Of a stretch of DNA of 9,206 nt, positions 1 to 5,089 are shown piece after piece. Each line of letters starts with the position of its first letter. Within the stretch, counting starts at the first letter, position 1. The notes below the pieces were generated by a model, which did not search any database, was not told the origin of the DNA, and worked only from the letters and a program-made list of their open reading frames with translations. Position numbers and translations under genes: made by a program. Source of the stretch: Nitrospirota bacterium (GTDB lineage: Bacteria > Patescibacteriota > Gracilibacteria > UBA1369 > LOWO2-01-FULL-3); the NCBI GenBank assembly GCA_011682355.1, contig JAACEU010000013.1, positions 1 through 9,206 of the forward strand, given 5' to 3'.

Positions 1-1
1 A

Positions 2-721
2 AGCAAAACCGATTTTGAATACGAGGTTATTTTTTGCGATAACAACTCTCGTGATGAAAGCCTGGATTATTTGAAAAAAGCTGCGCAGAAGAGAGATATT
101 GTCCTCACAGAGCCTGGGAAAAACCTTGGTTATGGTGCGGGAATGAATTATGCGGCACGGGAAGCTAAAGGAGAATATATTTTGATTCTAAATGCCGACA
201 TAACCGTTGATGCTCATACTTTGCAGAAGCTTGTCGACTACTTGGAGGGACATAAAGATGTCGGGATGGTTGGCCCGAAACTTATGTACCACAACGGAGA
301 AGTTCAAAAATCATGCAGACGACATTTCAATTTCCTTGATCTATTTATAAAAAGAACTTTTTTGCGAAAAATCTGGCCATTCAAAAAGAGATATGAGAAT
401 TATTTGATGGAGGATTTCAATCATATGAGTACGCAGGAGGTGGATCTCATTACCGGCGCATTTATGATGATGCCGATGGATGTTTTCCAAAAAATAAACG
501 GTTTCGATGAGAGGTATTTCCTGTTTATGGAAGATTTTGATTTATGCCGAAAAGTGCAGGAAGCAGGCTACAAGGTCGTCTATTATCCTGAGGCGATTGC
601 CACCCATTACCACAAAAGACTCACTCAGGGTTCGCTTTGGAAATTAGTATTTAATAAGGTTTCCTGGTATCACCTGGCAAGTGCTTTCAAATATCATTGG
701 AAATGGAAAGGTAAAAAATAA
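2..721 (+). CDS. Family 2 glycosyltransferase, 5' end outside window
   Basis: This is a GT-A fold glycosyltransferase that would move a sugar from a nucleotide-sugar to a surface glycan acceptor on the cytoplasmic face of the membrane. The frame is open to the left edge, so the N-terminus is missing; 239 residues are visible and about 30 are probably absent. The visible part begins in the nucleotide-binding strand (VIFCDNNSRDES). It continues with NLGYGAGMN, the metal-binding LNAD segment (visible residues 63-66), the ITGAFMMM strand, and FDERYFLFMEDFDLCRK (about 168-184), whose ED pair is the usual catalytic-base region. This pattern matches the rhamnosyltransferase/WbbL-like branch of GT2, but donor and acceptor cannot be read from the sequence. 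An in-frame TTG at 71 lies inside the conserved fold and is not the start. The stop is one base before the ATG of the next gene, so the two are probably co-transcribed. Confidence 0.88.
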   Translation, partial: SKTDFEYEVIFCDNNSRDESLDYLKKAAQKRDIVLTEPGKNLGYGAGMNYAAREAKGEYILILNADITVDAHTLQKLVDYLEGHKDVGMVGPKLMYHNGEVQKSCRRHFNFLDLFIKRTFLRKIWPFKKRYENYLMEDFNHMSTQEVDLITGAFMMMPMDVFQKINGFDERYFLFMEDFDLCRKVQEAGYKVVYYPEAIATHYHKRLTQGSLWKLVFNKVSWYHLASAFKYHWKWKGKK

Positions 722-722
722 T

Positions 723-1040
723 ATGAATCCGTTTTTTCTACATATAGCTATTATTACGGTTCTTGATGTTGCCGGGAGTTTAGCCGCAAAGTACTACAGC
801 CTGGGCAAAAACCCTCTTTTGCTAGTGGCAACCTTTTTGCTTTTTGGTGGTGCCGGTCTCGTATTTGCAAAATCTCTAAAGTACGAGGGCATGGCAATCA
901 CAAACGTGCTGTGGATCGCTTTTTCAATTATCTTTATTACCTTGATTGGTTATATATATTTCAAAGAGACCATAAGCGGAATCCAGATGGCTGGGATAGT
1001 GGTGATTACTTTGGGGCTGGTGATGATAAATTTGAAGTGA
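723..1040 (+). CDS. Small four-TM SMR/EmrE-family membrane protein
   Basis: This is a 105-residue protein with four predicted helices (about 4-24, 31-50, 57-78, 84-103), the size and layout of the small multidrug resistance family, which works as dual-topology dimers. The N-terminus MNPFFL resembles EmrE (MNPYIY). The essential membrane carboxylate of TM1 (Glu14 in EmrE) aligns with Asp15 in LDVAG. The TM3 tryptophan is kept (Trp64 in NVLWIAF), but the glycine-rich stretch after it is replaced by larger residues. I chose the ATG at 723 over an upstream in-frame start at 681 because it sits one base after the glycosyltransferase stop and gives the family N-terminus. An AAAGG lies 11 nt upstream, a weak and distant SD. 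Next to a glycosyltransferase it could be a lipid-linked sugar flippase (ArnE-like) rather than a drug exporter; this is inference. It is convergent with purN, with one base between the stops. Confidence 0.8.
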   Translation: MNPFFLHIAIITVLDVAGSLAAKYYSLGKNPLLLVATFLLFGGAGLVFAKSLKYEGMAITNVLWIAFSIIFITLIGYIYFKETISGIQMAGIVVITLGLVMINLK

Positions 1041-1041
1041 T

Positions 1042-1626
1042 TTATTTTCGTTTCGCTAATTGGCGGATCACTTCCGGATACCATTTCTTTTCGAGGGCTT
1101 GGACGCGGTCTTTTAAGTCTTCGACTGTGTCTTCTACGTAGACGGGGCAGGTTTTTTGGAGAATGATTGGGCCTGTGTCGACGCCTTCGTCCAGATAGTG
1201 GATAGTCATTCCTGTTTCTTTGTCGCCTGATGCTAGAACGGCTTCGTGGACAGATTGGCCGAAGAAATCTTTGCCGGCGTATTTTGGAATGAGTGCGGGA
1301 TGAACATTTATAATTTTGTTGCGAAATTTTTCGATAAATTCTGATGTGAGGATTCGCATATATCCTATTAGGACTATCAAATCGACTTCGTATTTCTCTA
1401 GTAACTCTGCGACTTTTTGATCGAATTCTTCGCGTGTTCTGTTGGCGGTCTTTACCCAAATTCCTTTGTATCCTTGTTCGCGGGTTCTTTTTAGAGCGTA
1501 TGCATTTTTCTTATCACTAATTACACATGCGAGTTCGATTCCCGGCATCTCCCCTGCTTTCATTTCATCGATGATTGCTTGTAAATCAGTTCCTTTTGTT
1601 GATGCTAATACTGCGATTCTAAACAT
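1042..1626 (-). CDS. purN: Phosphoribosylglycinamide formyltransferase (PurN)
   Basis: PurN transfers a formyl group from 10-formyl-tetrahydrofolate to GAR, the third step of de novo purine synthesis, in the cytoplasm. At 194 residues it is close to the usual length. The catalytic triad is visible: Asn107 and His109 in INVHPALIPKY, and Asp150 in DEGVDTGPIILQ. The substrate-binding loop, usually GSNLQ, reads GTDLQ (12-16), so both polar contacts to the GAR phosphate differ. The segment after the catalytic His (PKYAGKDFFGQSVHEAV) resembles PurN versions in which KYGGKGMYG replaces the PSFPGLHAHRQ type. It is the last gene of the minus-strand run after sdaAA, with 38 bp between them that hold a GC-rich hairpin. 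No SD precedes the ATG. A formyltransferase of the Fmt or ArnA type is less likely because those are longer. Confidence 0.92.
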   Translation of the reverse strand: MFRIAVLASTKGTDLQAIIDEMKAGEMPGIELACVISDKKNAYALKRTREQGYKGIWVKTANRTREEFDQKVAELLEKYEVDLIVLIGYMRILTSEFIEKFRNKIINVHPALIPKYAGKDFFGQSVHEAVLASGDKETGMTIHYLDEGVDTGPIILQKTCPVYVEDTVEDLKDRVQALEKKWYPEVIRQLAKRK

Positions 1627-1640
1627 AAGTCGTTGGTTAG

Positions 1641-1657
1641 CCCCGCTGTCAGCGGGG
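1641..1657. repeat. GC-rich palindrome between sdaAA and purN
   Basis: A perfect 7-bp inverted repeat, CCCCGCT/AGCGGGG, has a GTC loop and is followed by four more G residues. It fills most of the 38-bp sdaAA-purN gap. No T tract follows on either strand, so it is not a classic intrinsic terminator. As RNA it could attenuate translation of purN or protect the upstream mRNA end. Its form resembles the palindromes at 3570-3584 and 3867-3885. Confidence 0.7.
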
Positions 1658-1664
1658 GGGGTGG

Positions 1665-2564
1665 TTATAATTCTCTGGTAATTCTTAATCCCAGTTTTTT
1701 CTTTACTCTGTTTCCCGTTGGCGTGATGGCAAGTCCTCCAAGTGCGGTTTCTTTGATTGTACGTGGCATTGTTCTGCCAATATCTCTTGCGGCACGTACT
1801 ACTTCATCAAATGGTACGTAACTTTGAACTCCGGCCATTGCCATATCGCTTGCGCCGATTGCATTCATACATCCGATTGCATTTCTTTTTATACATGGGA
1901 CTTCGACCAGGCCGGCAAGTGGATCACATGCAAGTCCGAGATAGCTTTTGAATGCTATTGCTGATGCGTCAAAACACTGTTCAGGAGTTCCGCCTCTCAT
2001 TTCTGTGAGACCTGCCGCTGCCATCGCAACTGCCGACCCGACTTCTGCCTGGCATCCTCCTTTTGCGGCTGAGATTGTTGACCCTTCTGCAATTATCAGT
2101 CCGACCGCTGAAGCACAAAACAATCCGCGAAGTAATTTTCGCTTTCCGGCTTTGAAATGTTCCGCAGAGCTAAATAAAACTCCCGGTACTACTCCTGCGC
2201 CGCCCGCTGTTGGGAATGCCACAATTCGCCCCATCCGTGCATTTTGTTCTGATACTGCGAGAGCATATGCCATTGCTCTTATTGTTACCTTATTCCCCAT
2301 CATTCTCTTTAGATTTTTCAGGGATTCATAAATTTTTTGAGCGTCACCGCCGCTAATTCCCATTATTGATTTCTTGTTGGATTTGATTCCTGTTTTTACG
2401 GCTTTGTACATAAAATCCCGTGTTAACTTCATCTTGTTTCTGATTGTGCTTATTGCGTTCCCCGATCTTTGTGATTCATAAAGTTTTGCAATTTCAGAAA
2501 TTGGTACGTTATGCCGTTTTGTAAGTTTGATTAACTCCTCTGCTGTTTGAAAATGGTATTTCAT
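1665..2564 (-). CDS. sdaAA: L-serine dehydratase, iron-sulfur alpha subunit
   Basis: This is the catalytic subunit of the two-chain [4Fe-4S] L-serine ammonia-lyase, which converts L-serine to pyruvate and ammonia. The 299 residues match the family length. Visible marks are the SGGDAQK segment (71-77), FPTAGGAGVVPG (117-128), KGGCQAEVGSA (168-178), and LACDPLAGLVEVPCIKRN (211-228). Cys171, Cys213 and Cys224 are the expected cluster ligands. The fourth iron site, left free in this family, binds the serine substrate. The N-terminal ~60 residues are helical and precede the catalytic core. The ATG lies one base after the sdaAB stop, so the pair should be translated together. Upstream there is only a weak GGAAAA. 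The oxygen-sensitive cluster suggests a low-oxygen lifestyle (inference). Confidence 0.94.
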   Translation of the reverse strand: MKYHFQTAEELIKLTKRHNVPISEIAKLYESQRSGNAISTIRNKMKLTRDFMYKAVKTGIKSNKKSIMGISGGDAQKIYESLKNLKRMMGNKVTIRAMAYALAVSEQNARMGRIVAFPTAGGAGVVPGVLFSSAEHFKAGKRKLLRGLFCASAVGLIIAEGSTISAAKGGCQAEVGSAVAMAAAGLTEMRGGTPEQCFDASAIAFKSYLGLACDPLAGLVEVPCIKRNAIGCMNAIGASDMAMAGVQSYVPFDEVVRAARDIGRTMPRTIKETALGGLAITPTGNRVKKKLGLRITREL

Positions 2565-2565
2565 A

Positions 2566-3255
2566 TTATTGTTTTTCCAGTTTAGAAAGTGATCGAATGA
2601 AGTCGACGTGTTTTGTAGTTTTTTCGAGCTCTATTACTTCGGGAAGTTTTATTCTGCGCCCTCCCATGTGAAGAATACTTAAGGTTTTGCCTTTGTAAGT
2701 TCTTTGTTCTACATCATGAACCCTTATTCCTTTTAGAGCATCAACCTTTGCTTTTAATTCCGGAACTACTGTTTTGTTTTTGTCGTGCTGTACCACTAAT
2801 GAAAGGTATTTCCCCGCTCTTCCTCTTAGGTGAATATTAAAATTGTCGATTTTTAAAATTTCAATTACTCCCCCTCCGACCGAAGATCCTATCACTGACA
2901 TTTTTCTTCTGGAATTCTCGAGAACTATTTTTACAGTGTTAGGGTGATATCTTTTTCCAAGGAATTTCTTTTTGAATTCATATTTGATTTTCTTTTTTGC
3001 GGCTACTTTGAAACTATCTTTTATTAATGGATCACTTGTTCTCATCTTTAAGATCCCCCCAAGGAGCGCACGATCTGTGGCGTGTCCTTTGTAAACTTCG
3101 GCAAAAGACCCATGAAGATAAAATGTAACTTTTCGTGGAGTCCCGTGGAATAATGCTCTGGCAAACTGTCCAATTTTGCACGCACCGGCAGTGTGAGAAC
3201 TTGATGGTCCAACCATTATCGGCCCTGCAATGTCGAAAATTGAGATTTCGTCCAT
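2566..3255 (-). CDS. sdaAB: L-serine dehydratase, beta subunit
   Basis: This is the partner of the adjacent alpha subunit; together they form the heteromeric serine dehydratase. At 229 residues it is close to family length. The core shows GPSSSHTAGA (16-25), GHATDRALLGG (57-67, where most members have GHGTDRAL), HPNTVKI (104-110) and SSVGGG (124-129). Residues ~150-220 have the alternation of an ACT domain (LSLVVQHDKNKTVVPEL and onward). The usual DKPGVI/VA turn is replaced by DKNKTVV, so ligand binding may differ. It is the first gene of the minus-strand operon sdaAB-sdaAA-purN. There is no SD; instead a 15-nt palindrome sits 9 nt upstream of the ATG. I could not find a convincing promoter upstream. 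Confidence 0.92.
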   Translation of the reverse strand: MDEISIFDIAGPIMVGPSSSHTAGACKIGQFARALFHGTPRKVTFYLHGSFAEVYKGHATDRALLGGILKMRTSDPLIKDSFKVAAKKKIKYEFKKKFLGKRYHPNTVKIVLENSRRKMSVIGSSVGGGVIEILKIDNFNIHLRGRAGKYLSLVVQHDKNKTVVPELKAKVDALKGIRVHDVEQRTYKGKTLSILHMGGRRIKLPEVIELEKTTKHVDFIRSLSKLEKQ

Positions 3256-3264
3256 TTTTTAAAT

Positions 3265-3279
3265 TGGTGTTTTACACCA
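3265..3279. promoter_or_regulatory. Palindrome just upstream of sdaAB start
   Basis: TGGTGT-TTT-ACACCA is a perfect 6-bp inverted repeat with a 3-nt centre, lying 9 nt before the sdaAB ATG (minus strand). It sits where an SD would be, so it may act as an operator or as an RNA hairpin that controls ribosome access. The role is inferred; only the symmetry is seen. Confidence 0.45.
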
Positions 3280-3350
3280 GTTTAGCAGAATTAGATTTAA
3301 TGTCTATTTTTAAATTAGACTACAGGTTTTTATATGTCTACCCTAAGTAG

Positions 3351-3379
3351 TTGCTCTGTTTCTCCTCGAGGGGTATTAT
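3351..3379 (+). promoter_or_regulatory. Sigma-70-type promoter for candidate RNA
   Basis: The -35 TTGCTC (3351-3356) and -10 TATTAT (3374-3379) are separated by exactly 17 bp, placing the start near 3385-3388. It faces into the noncoding region, away from sdaAB. The match is good but a single promoter match in AT-rich DNA can occur by chance. Confidence 0.45.
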
Positions 3380-3505
3380 GTTTTGAAATGCTAAAAAAGA
3401 TAGTAATTATATGATGCCATCCAAGAGCCGTATATCAGACCTTTAAAAACCAGGAACAAAATATGAGTAGTTGTTAGATTCGATCCCTTGGAATAGGGAT
3501 TCGCT

Positions 3506-3558
3506 TAAAAAGCTTGAAATTTGCTTTGCCTGACCGGCACAAATTTCATCGCTTTTTA
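3506..3558 (+). other. Long two-tier stem-loop within candidate RNA
   Basis: Two perfect 8-bp helices are stacked around a small internal loop (TT against ATC). They are capped by a 4-bp helix with a 5-nt loop, and a 3-nt bulge lies on the 5' side only. This is the most stable-looking local fold in the gap and is too long and ordered to be a typical chance hairpin. Confidence 0.65.
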
Positions 3559-3569
3559 TCCTCCACTGC

Positions 3570-3584
3570 CCCGCCTGAGGCGGG
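3570..3584. repeat. GC-rich palindrome CCCGCC-TGA-GGCGGG
   Basis: A perfect 6-bp stem with a 3-nt loop. It is preceded by a further C and by CACTG, and overlaps by two bases a second perfect hairpin (GGTCCG/CGGACC). It shares CCCCGCCTG with the sequence at 9195-9203 and with the minus strand of the terminator at 3867-3885, suggesting a dispersed palindromic element. Confidence 0.6.
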
Positions 3585-3866
3585 TCCGTTTCGGACCGCT
3601 AATCTCGCAATTGCTCACACTTTGTGATGGTACTTCTTGACTAGCTGAACCGCTCATTTACTTCCCTTGTGGTTGGGCCTGGTGACCTCCATGACTTTAT
3701 GTCGTGTAGATGGTTACACTAAACAGGCAGTCGTCGGATCGACTAAAAATATGTTCCGAAGTAAGGTGTGTAAAAAAGTAAGGATTAGTCTCCCGAAAAC
3801 AAAAACAAACTTAACAAAAAAAGTTCTCAGTCGATAAAATATACTTCGCCTGTAACTTAAGTTTTT

Positions 3867-3891
3867 CCCCCTCCACAGGCGGGGGTTTTTT
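3867..3891 (+). terminator. Intrinsic terminator on plus strand
   Basis: CCCCC (3867-3871) pairs with GGGGG (3881-3885), extended by CC/GG across one mismatch with an ACA loop, and is followed directly by six T. On the minus strand the hairpin is followed by A residues, so it does not terminate mscS in the usual way; it points to a plus-strand transcript coming from the left. An upstream CGCCTGT (3847-3853) can pair perfectly with ACAGGCG (3875-3881), which would break the terminator stem. Confidence 0.7.
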
Positions 3892-3892
3892 A

Positions 3893-4954
3893 TTACCTTT
3901 TTTCGTTGAGGGGCCGAAGAGGTTGTTCATCGTCCTCAACTTCTTGTGGTACCACTTGAGGTGTTTGAGAGACTATTGGAGTTTGCGAAGTTATTATAGA
4001 GGCTACTTCTGGAGCAGATGCCTGTTTACTTTTTTGCCCTCCTTCGACGGGTTCGGCTACGCTCTGCTCTACAAAATCTTTTTCTTCAATTGGCCTATCT
4101 TTATCCTGAGCAATTGTTCGAATAGGCCATGGAATAACGATTCCATATTTCTCAAATCTAGATTTTACGTTTTTCGCCAAATTACTTTTTATCTTTACCC
4201 AACCACCTGTTGAACTAACCCATGCTTTTATTTTTATATTAATTGCATTCTCTCCAAAACCTGCTACTACAACAGACGGCTTTGGCTCAAGAAGCACTCC
4301 CTTTGTGTGTTTAAGAGCGTCCATACAAATCTTTACTACGTTCTCCAGTTTGTGTCTGTAATCCACTCCAACTTCCAATGTTATTTTCCTGAAAGGATTT
4401 GAAGTGAACGAAGTTACCTGTTTCTTGAACATTTGGGCATTTGGAACAATCACTCTTGTCCCGTCGATCGCTTTTAATACTGTGACTCTCGATTGAATTT
4501 CCTCTACTTTACCGATTGTTCCTCCAACACTAATAAAATCTCCGATTGTAAAATGATGGCTTAAAAGTAGCATTATTCCCGCCAAAAAATTCATAATCAG
4601 GTCTTTCAGCGCAAAACCAATACCAAACGCAACTGCGGCGATGATCGTGGTAAGGTCGATACCTGCAATTTTTAGACCGACTGTGATCCCAAGAACGAGG
4701 GTAGTCGAATAGGCAATTCTTCCTCCCAAAATCTGCAATTCCTTATGCTCATCACCGATTCCTTTTTCTTCGAGCTTGTTTGCAACGATGCTTTTTGCCA
4801 ATTTTGCTACCAACACAGAAAGAACTATCACTATTGCTCCCGCTACCCATAGAGGGATTTTCGTGATTACCAATTCAAGCAGTTTGGCGAGTTCTAACGC
4901 CGTACCACTGGCCACTTCTTCTGCATCTGCTGTAATTGCATAGGCTGTAAGCAT
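3893..4954 (-). CDS. Small-conductance mechanosensitive channel (MscS family)
   Basis: This inner-membrane channel opens under membrane tension to release solutes during hypo-osmotic shock. Of 353 residues, predicted helices lie at about 34-52 (TM1), 80-98 (TM2) and 102-132 (TM3). The pore helix reads TTIIAAVAFGIGFALKDLIMNF, matching the glycine/alanine pattern of TM3 and the family AxGLAIGFALQ...NF signature. FTIGDFI and the beta domain (to ~185) follow, then the alpha/beta domain ending near IPWPIRT (274-280). Residues ~283-353 are an extra Gln/Pro/Thr-rich, probably disordered tail, part of which (295-307) comes from a dispersed DNA repeat. There is no SD before the ATG, but a strong promoter lies 40-68 nt upstream. 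It is divergent from the slipin gene. Confidence 0.92.
   Translation of the reverse strand: MLTAYAITADAEEVASGTALELAKLLELVITKIPLWVAGAIVIVLSVLVAKLAKSIVANKLEEKGIGDEHKELQILGGRIAYSTTLVLGITVGLKIAGIDLTTIIAAVAFGIGFALKDLIMNFLAGIMLLLSHHFTIGDFISVGGTIGKVEEIQSRVTVLKAIDGTRVIVPNAQMFKKQVTSFTSNPFRKITLEVGVDYRHKLENVVKICMDALKHTKGVLLEPKPSVVVAGFGENAINIKIKAWVSSTGGWVKIKSNLAKNVKSRFEKYGIVIPWPIRTIAQDKDRPIEEKDFVEQSVAEPVEGGQKSKQASAPEVASIITSQTPIVSQTPQVVPQEVEDDEQPLRPLNEKR
4034..4072 (-). repeat. Dispersed repeat inside mscS tail (VEQSVAEPVEGGQ)
   Basis: The plus-strand core at 4041-4064, CTTCGACGGGTTCGGCTAC plus flanks, resembles the widespread bacterial short repeat of the CTTCGACAAGCTCAGG type. In translation such copies give SVAEPVEG-like peptides in unrelated proteins. 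Here it encodes residues 295-307 in the non-conserved tail, in frame. The repeat assignment rests on my recognition of the motif, not on a search. Confidence 0.55.
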
Positions 4955-4993
4955 GTGTATAACTTATTAGTTTGTAAGCTCGCATTTCTATAT

Positions 4994-5022
4994 ATATTAC
5001 CATTTTTTCACCTTTTTCTCAA
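4994..5022 (-). promoter_or_regulatory. mscS promoter
   Basis: On the minus strand, TTGAGA (5022-5017) and TAATAT (4999-4994) are 17 bp apart, giving a start near 4987 and a leader of ~33 nt before the mscS ATG at 4954. Four of six -35 and five of six -10 positions fit the sigma-70 consensus, and the spacing is ideal. Confidence 0.6.
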
Positions 5023-5029
5023 TGGTAAT
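4996..5029. promoter_or_regulatory. Inverted repeat over mscS promoter, possible operator
   Basis: ATTACCATT (4996-5004) and AATGGTAAT (5021-5029) are perfect 9-bp inverted copies with 16 bp between them. The left arm overlaps the -10 and the right arm overlaps the -35 of the mscS promoter. Arm centres are 25 bp apart, so a dimeric regulator could cover the promoter. The regulator is unknown. Confidence 0.45.
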
Positions 5030-5089
5030 TAGGTGGCTTTTCGCTAGGATATTGTTAATGTTGGGTATGCATTATTTAACCAAACAACT

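Larger units (their letters stand above)
3385..3891 (+). ncRNA. Candidate structured RNA, family unknown
   Basis: A promoter and an intrinsic terminator on the same strand delimit ~505 nt without an ORF. The best structure is at 3506-3558: TAAAAAGC/GCTTTTTA (8 bp), a 2x3 internal loop, GAAATTTG/CAAATTTC (8 bp), a 3-nt bulge, TGCC/GGCA, and a TGACC loop. Other perfect stems are CGATCCC/GGGATTCG with one bulged T (3481-3503), CCCGCC/GGCGGG (3570-3584), GGTCCG/CGGACC (3583-3597), TCACA/TGTGA (3615-3627), GTGTA/TACAC (3704-3719) and AGTCG/CGACT (3729-3744). I looked for tmRNA, RNase P RNA and SRP RNA hallmarks (tRNA-like 3' end and tag peptide; GAAAGTCC core; GGAAGGAAGCA loop) and found none. It could be a divergent member of one of these, a novel RNA, or decayed sequence with chance hairpins. 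Confidence 0.35.
3256..3892. other. 637-bp intergenic region without coding potential
   Basis: No ORF here looks like a protein; the only nearby frame is a shadow of sdaAB. From left to right it holds the sdaAB palindrome, an AT-rich imperfect repeat (ATTAGA...TGTCTA at 3290-3306 and 3314-3340), a plus-strand promoter at 3351-3379, and a string of hairpins. These hairpins lie at 3481-3503, 3506-3558, 3570-3584, 3583-3597, 3615-3627, 3704-3719 and 3729-3744. A U-tailed terminator follows at 3867-3891. In a window where genes otherwise touch or overlap, a gap this size is conspicuous. Confidence 0.85.

Noticed and set aside
681..722. Longer SMR start upstream, overlapping the glycosyltransferase
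   Set aside because: The added residues are polar and outside the family pattern; ATG at 723 gives the EmrE-like N-terminus.
1038..1040. TGA at the end of the SMR gene read as glycine (SR1/Gracilibacteria code)
   Set aside because: The four-TM fold is complete at this stop and no gene in the window carries an internal TGA; standard code suffices.
950..1459. Long minus-strand ORF rich in Arg and Ser
   Set aside because: Shadow of purN in another frame; composition is not protein-like and purN motifs are clear.
3425..3433. GAGCCGTAT, as at the 5' side of group II intron domain V
   Set aside because: No pairing TACGGTTC-like strand or GAAA tetraloop follows at the right distance, and there is no intron-encoded protein.
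3391..3444. Short frame starting AKKDSNY that recalls a tmRNA tag
   Set aside because: It runs 18 codons and ends ISDL rather than the usual LAA-type ending, and there is no tRNA-like domain at either end.
3477..3487. GATTCGATCCC resembling a tRNA or tmRNA T-loop
   Set aside because: Flanks do not form a 5-bp T stem, no CCA or acceptor partner is present, and the bases are better explained by the CGATCCC/GGGATTCG hairpin.
5052..5078. TTGTTA/TATTTA as a slipin promoter
   Set aside because: The spacer is only 15 bp and the -10 match is poor, so it is mentioned in the gene entry but not annotated.
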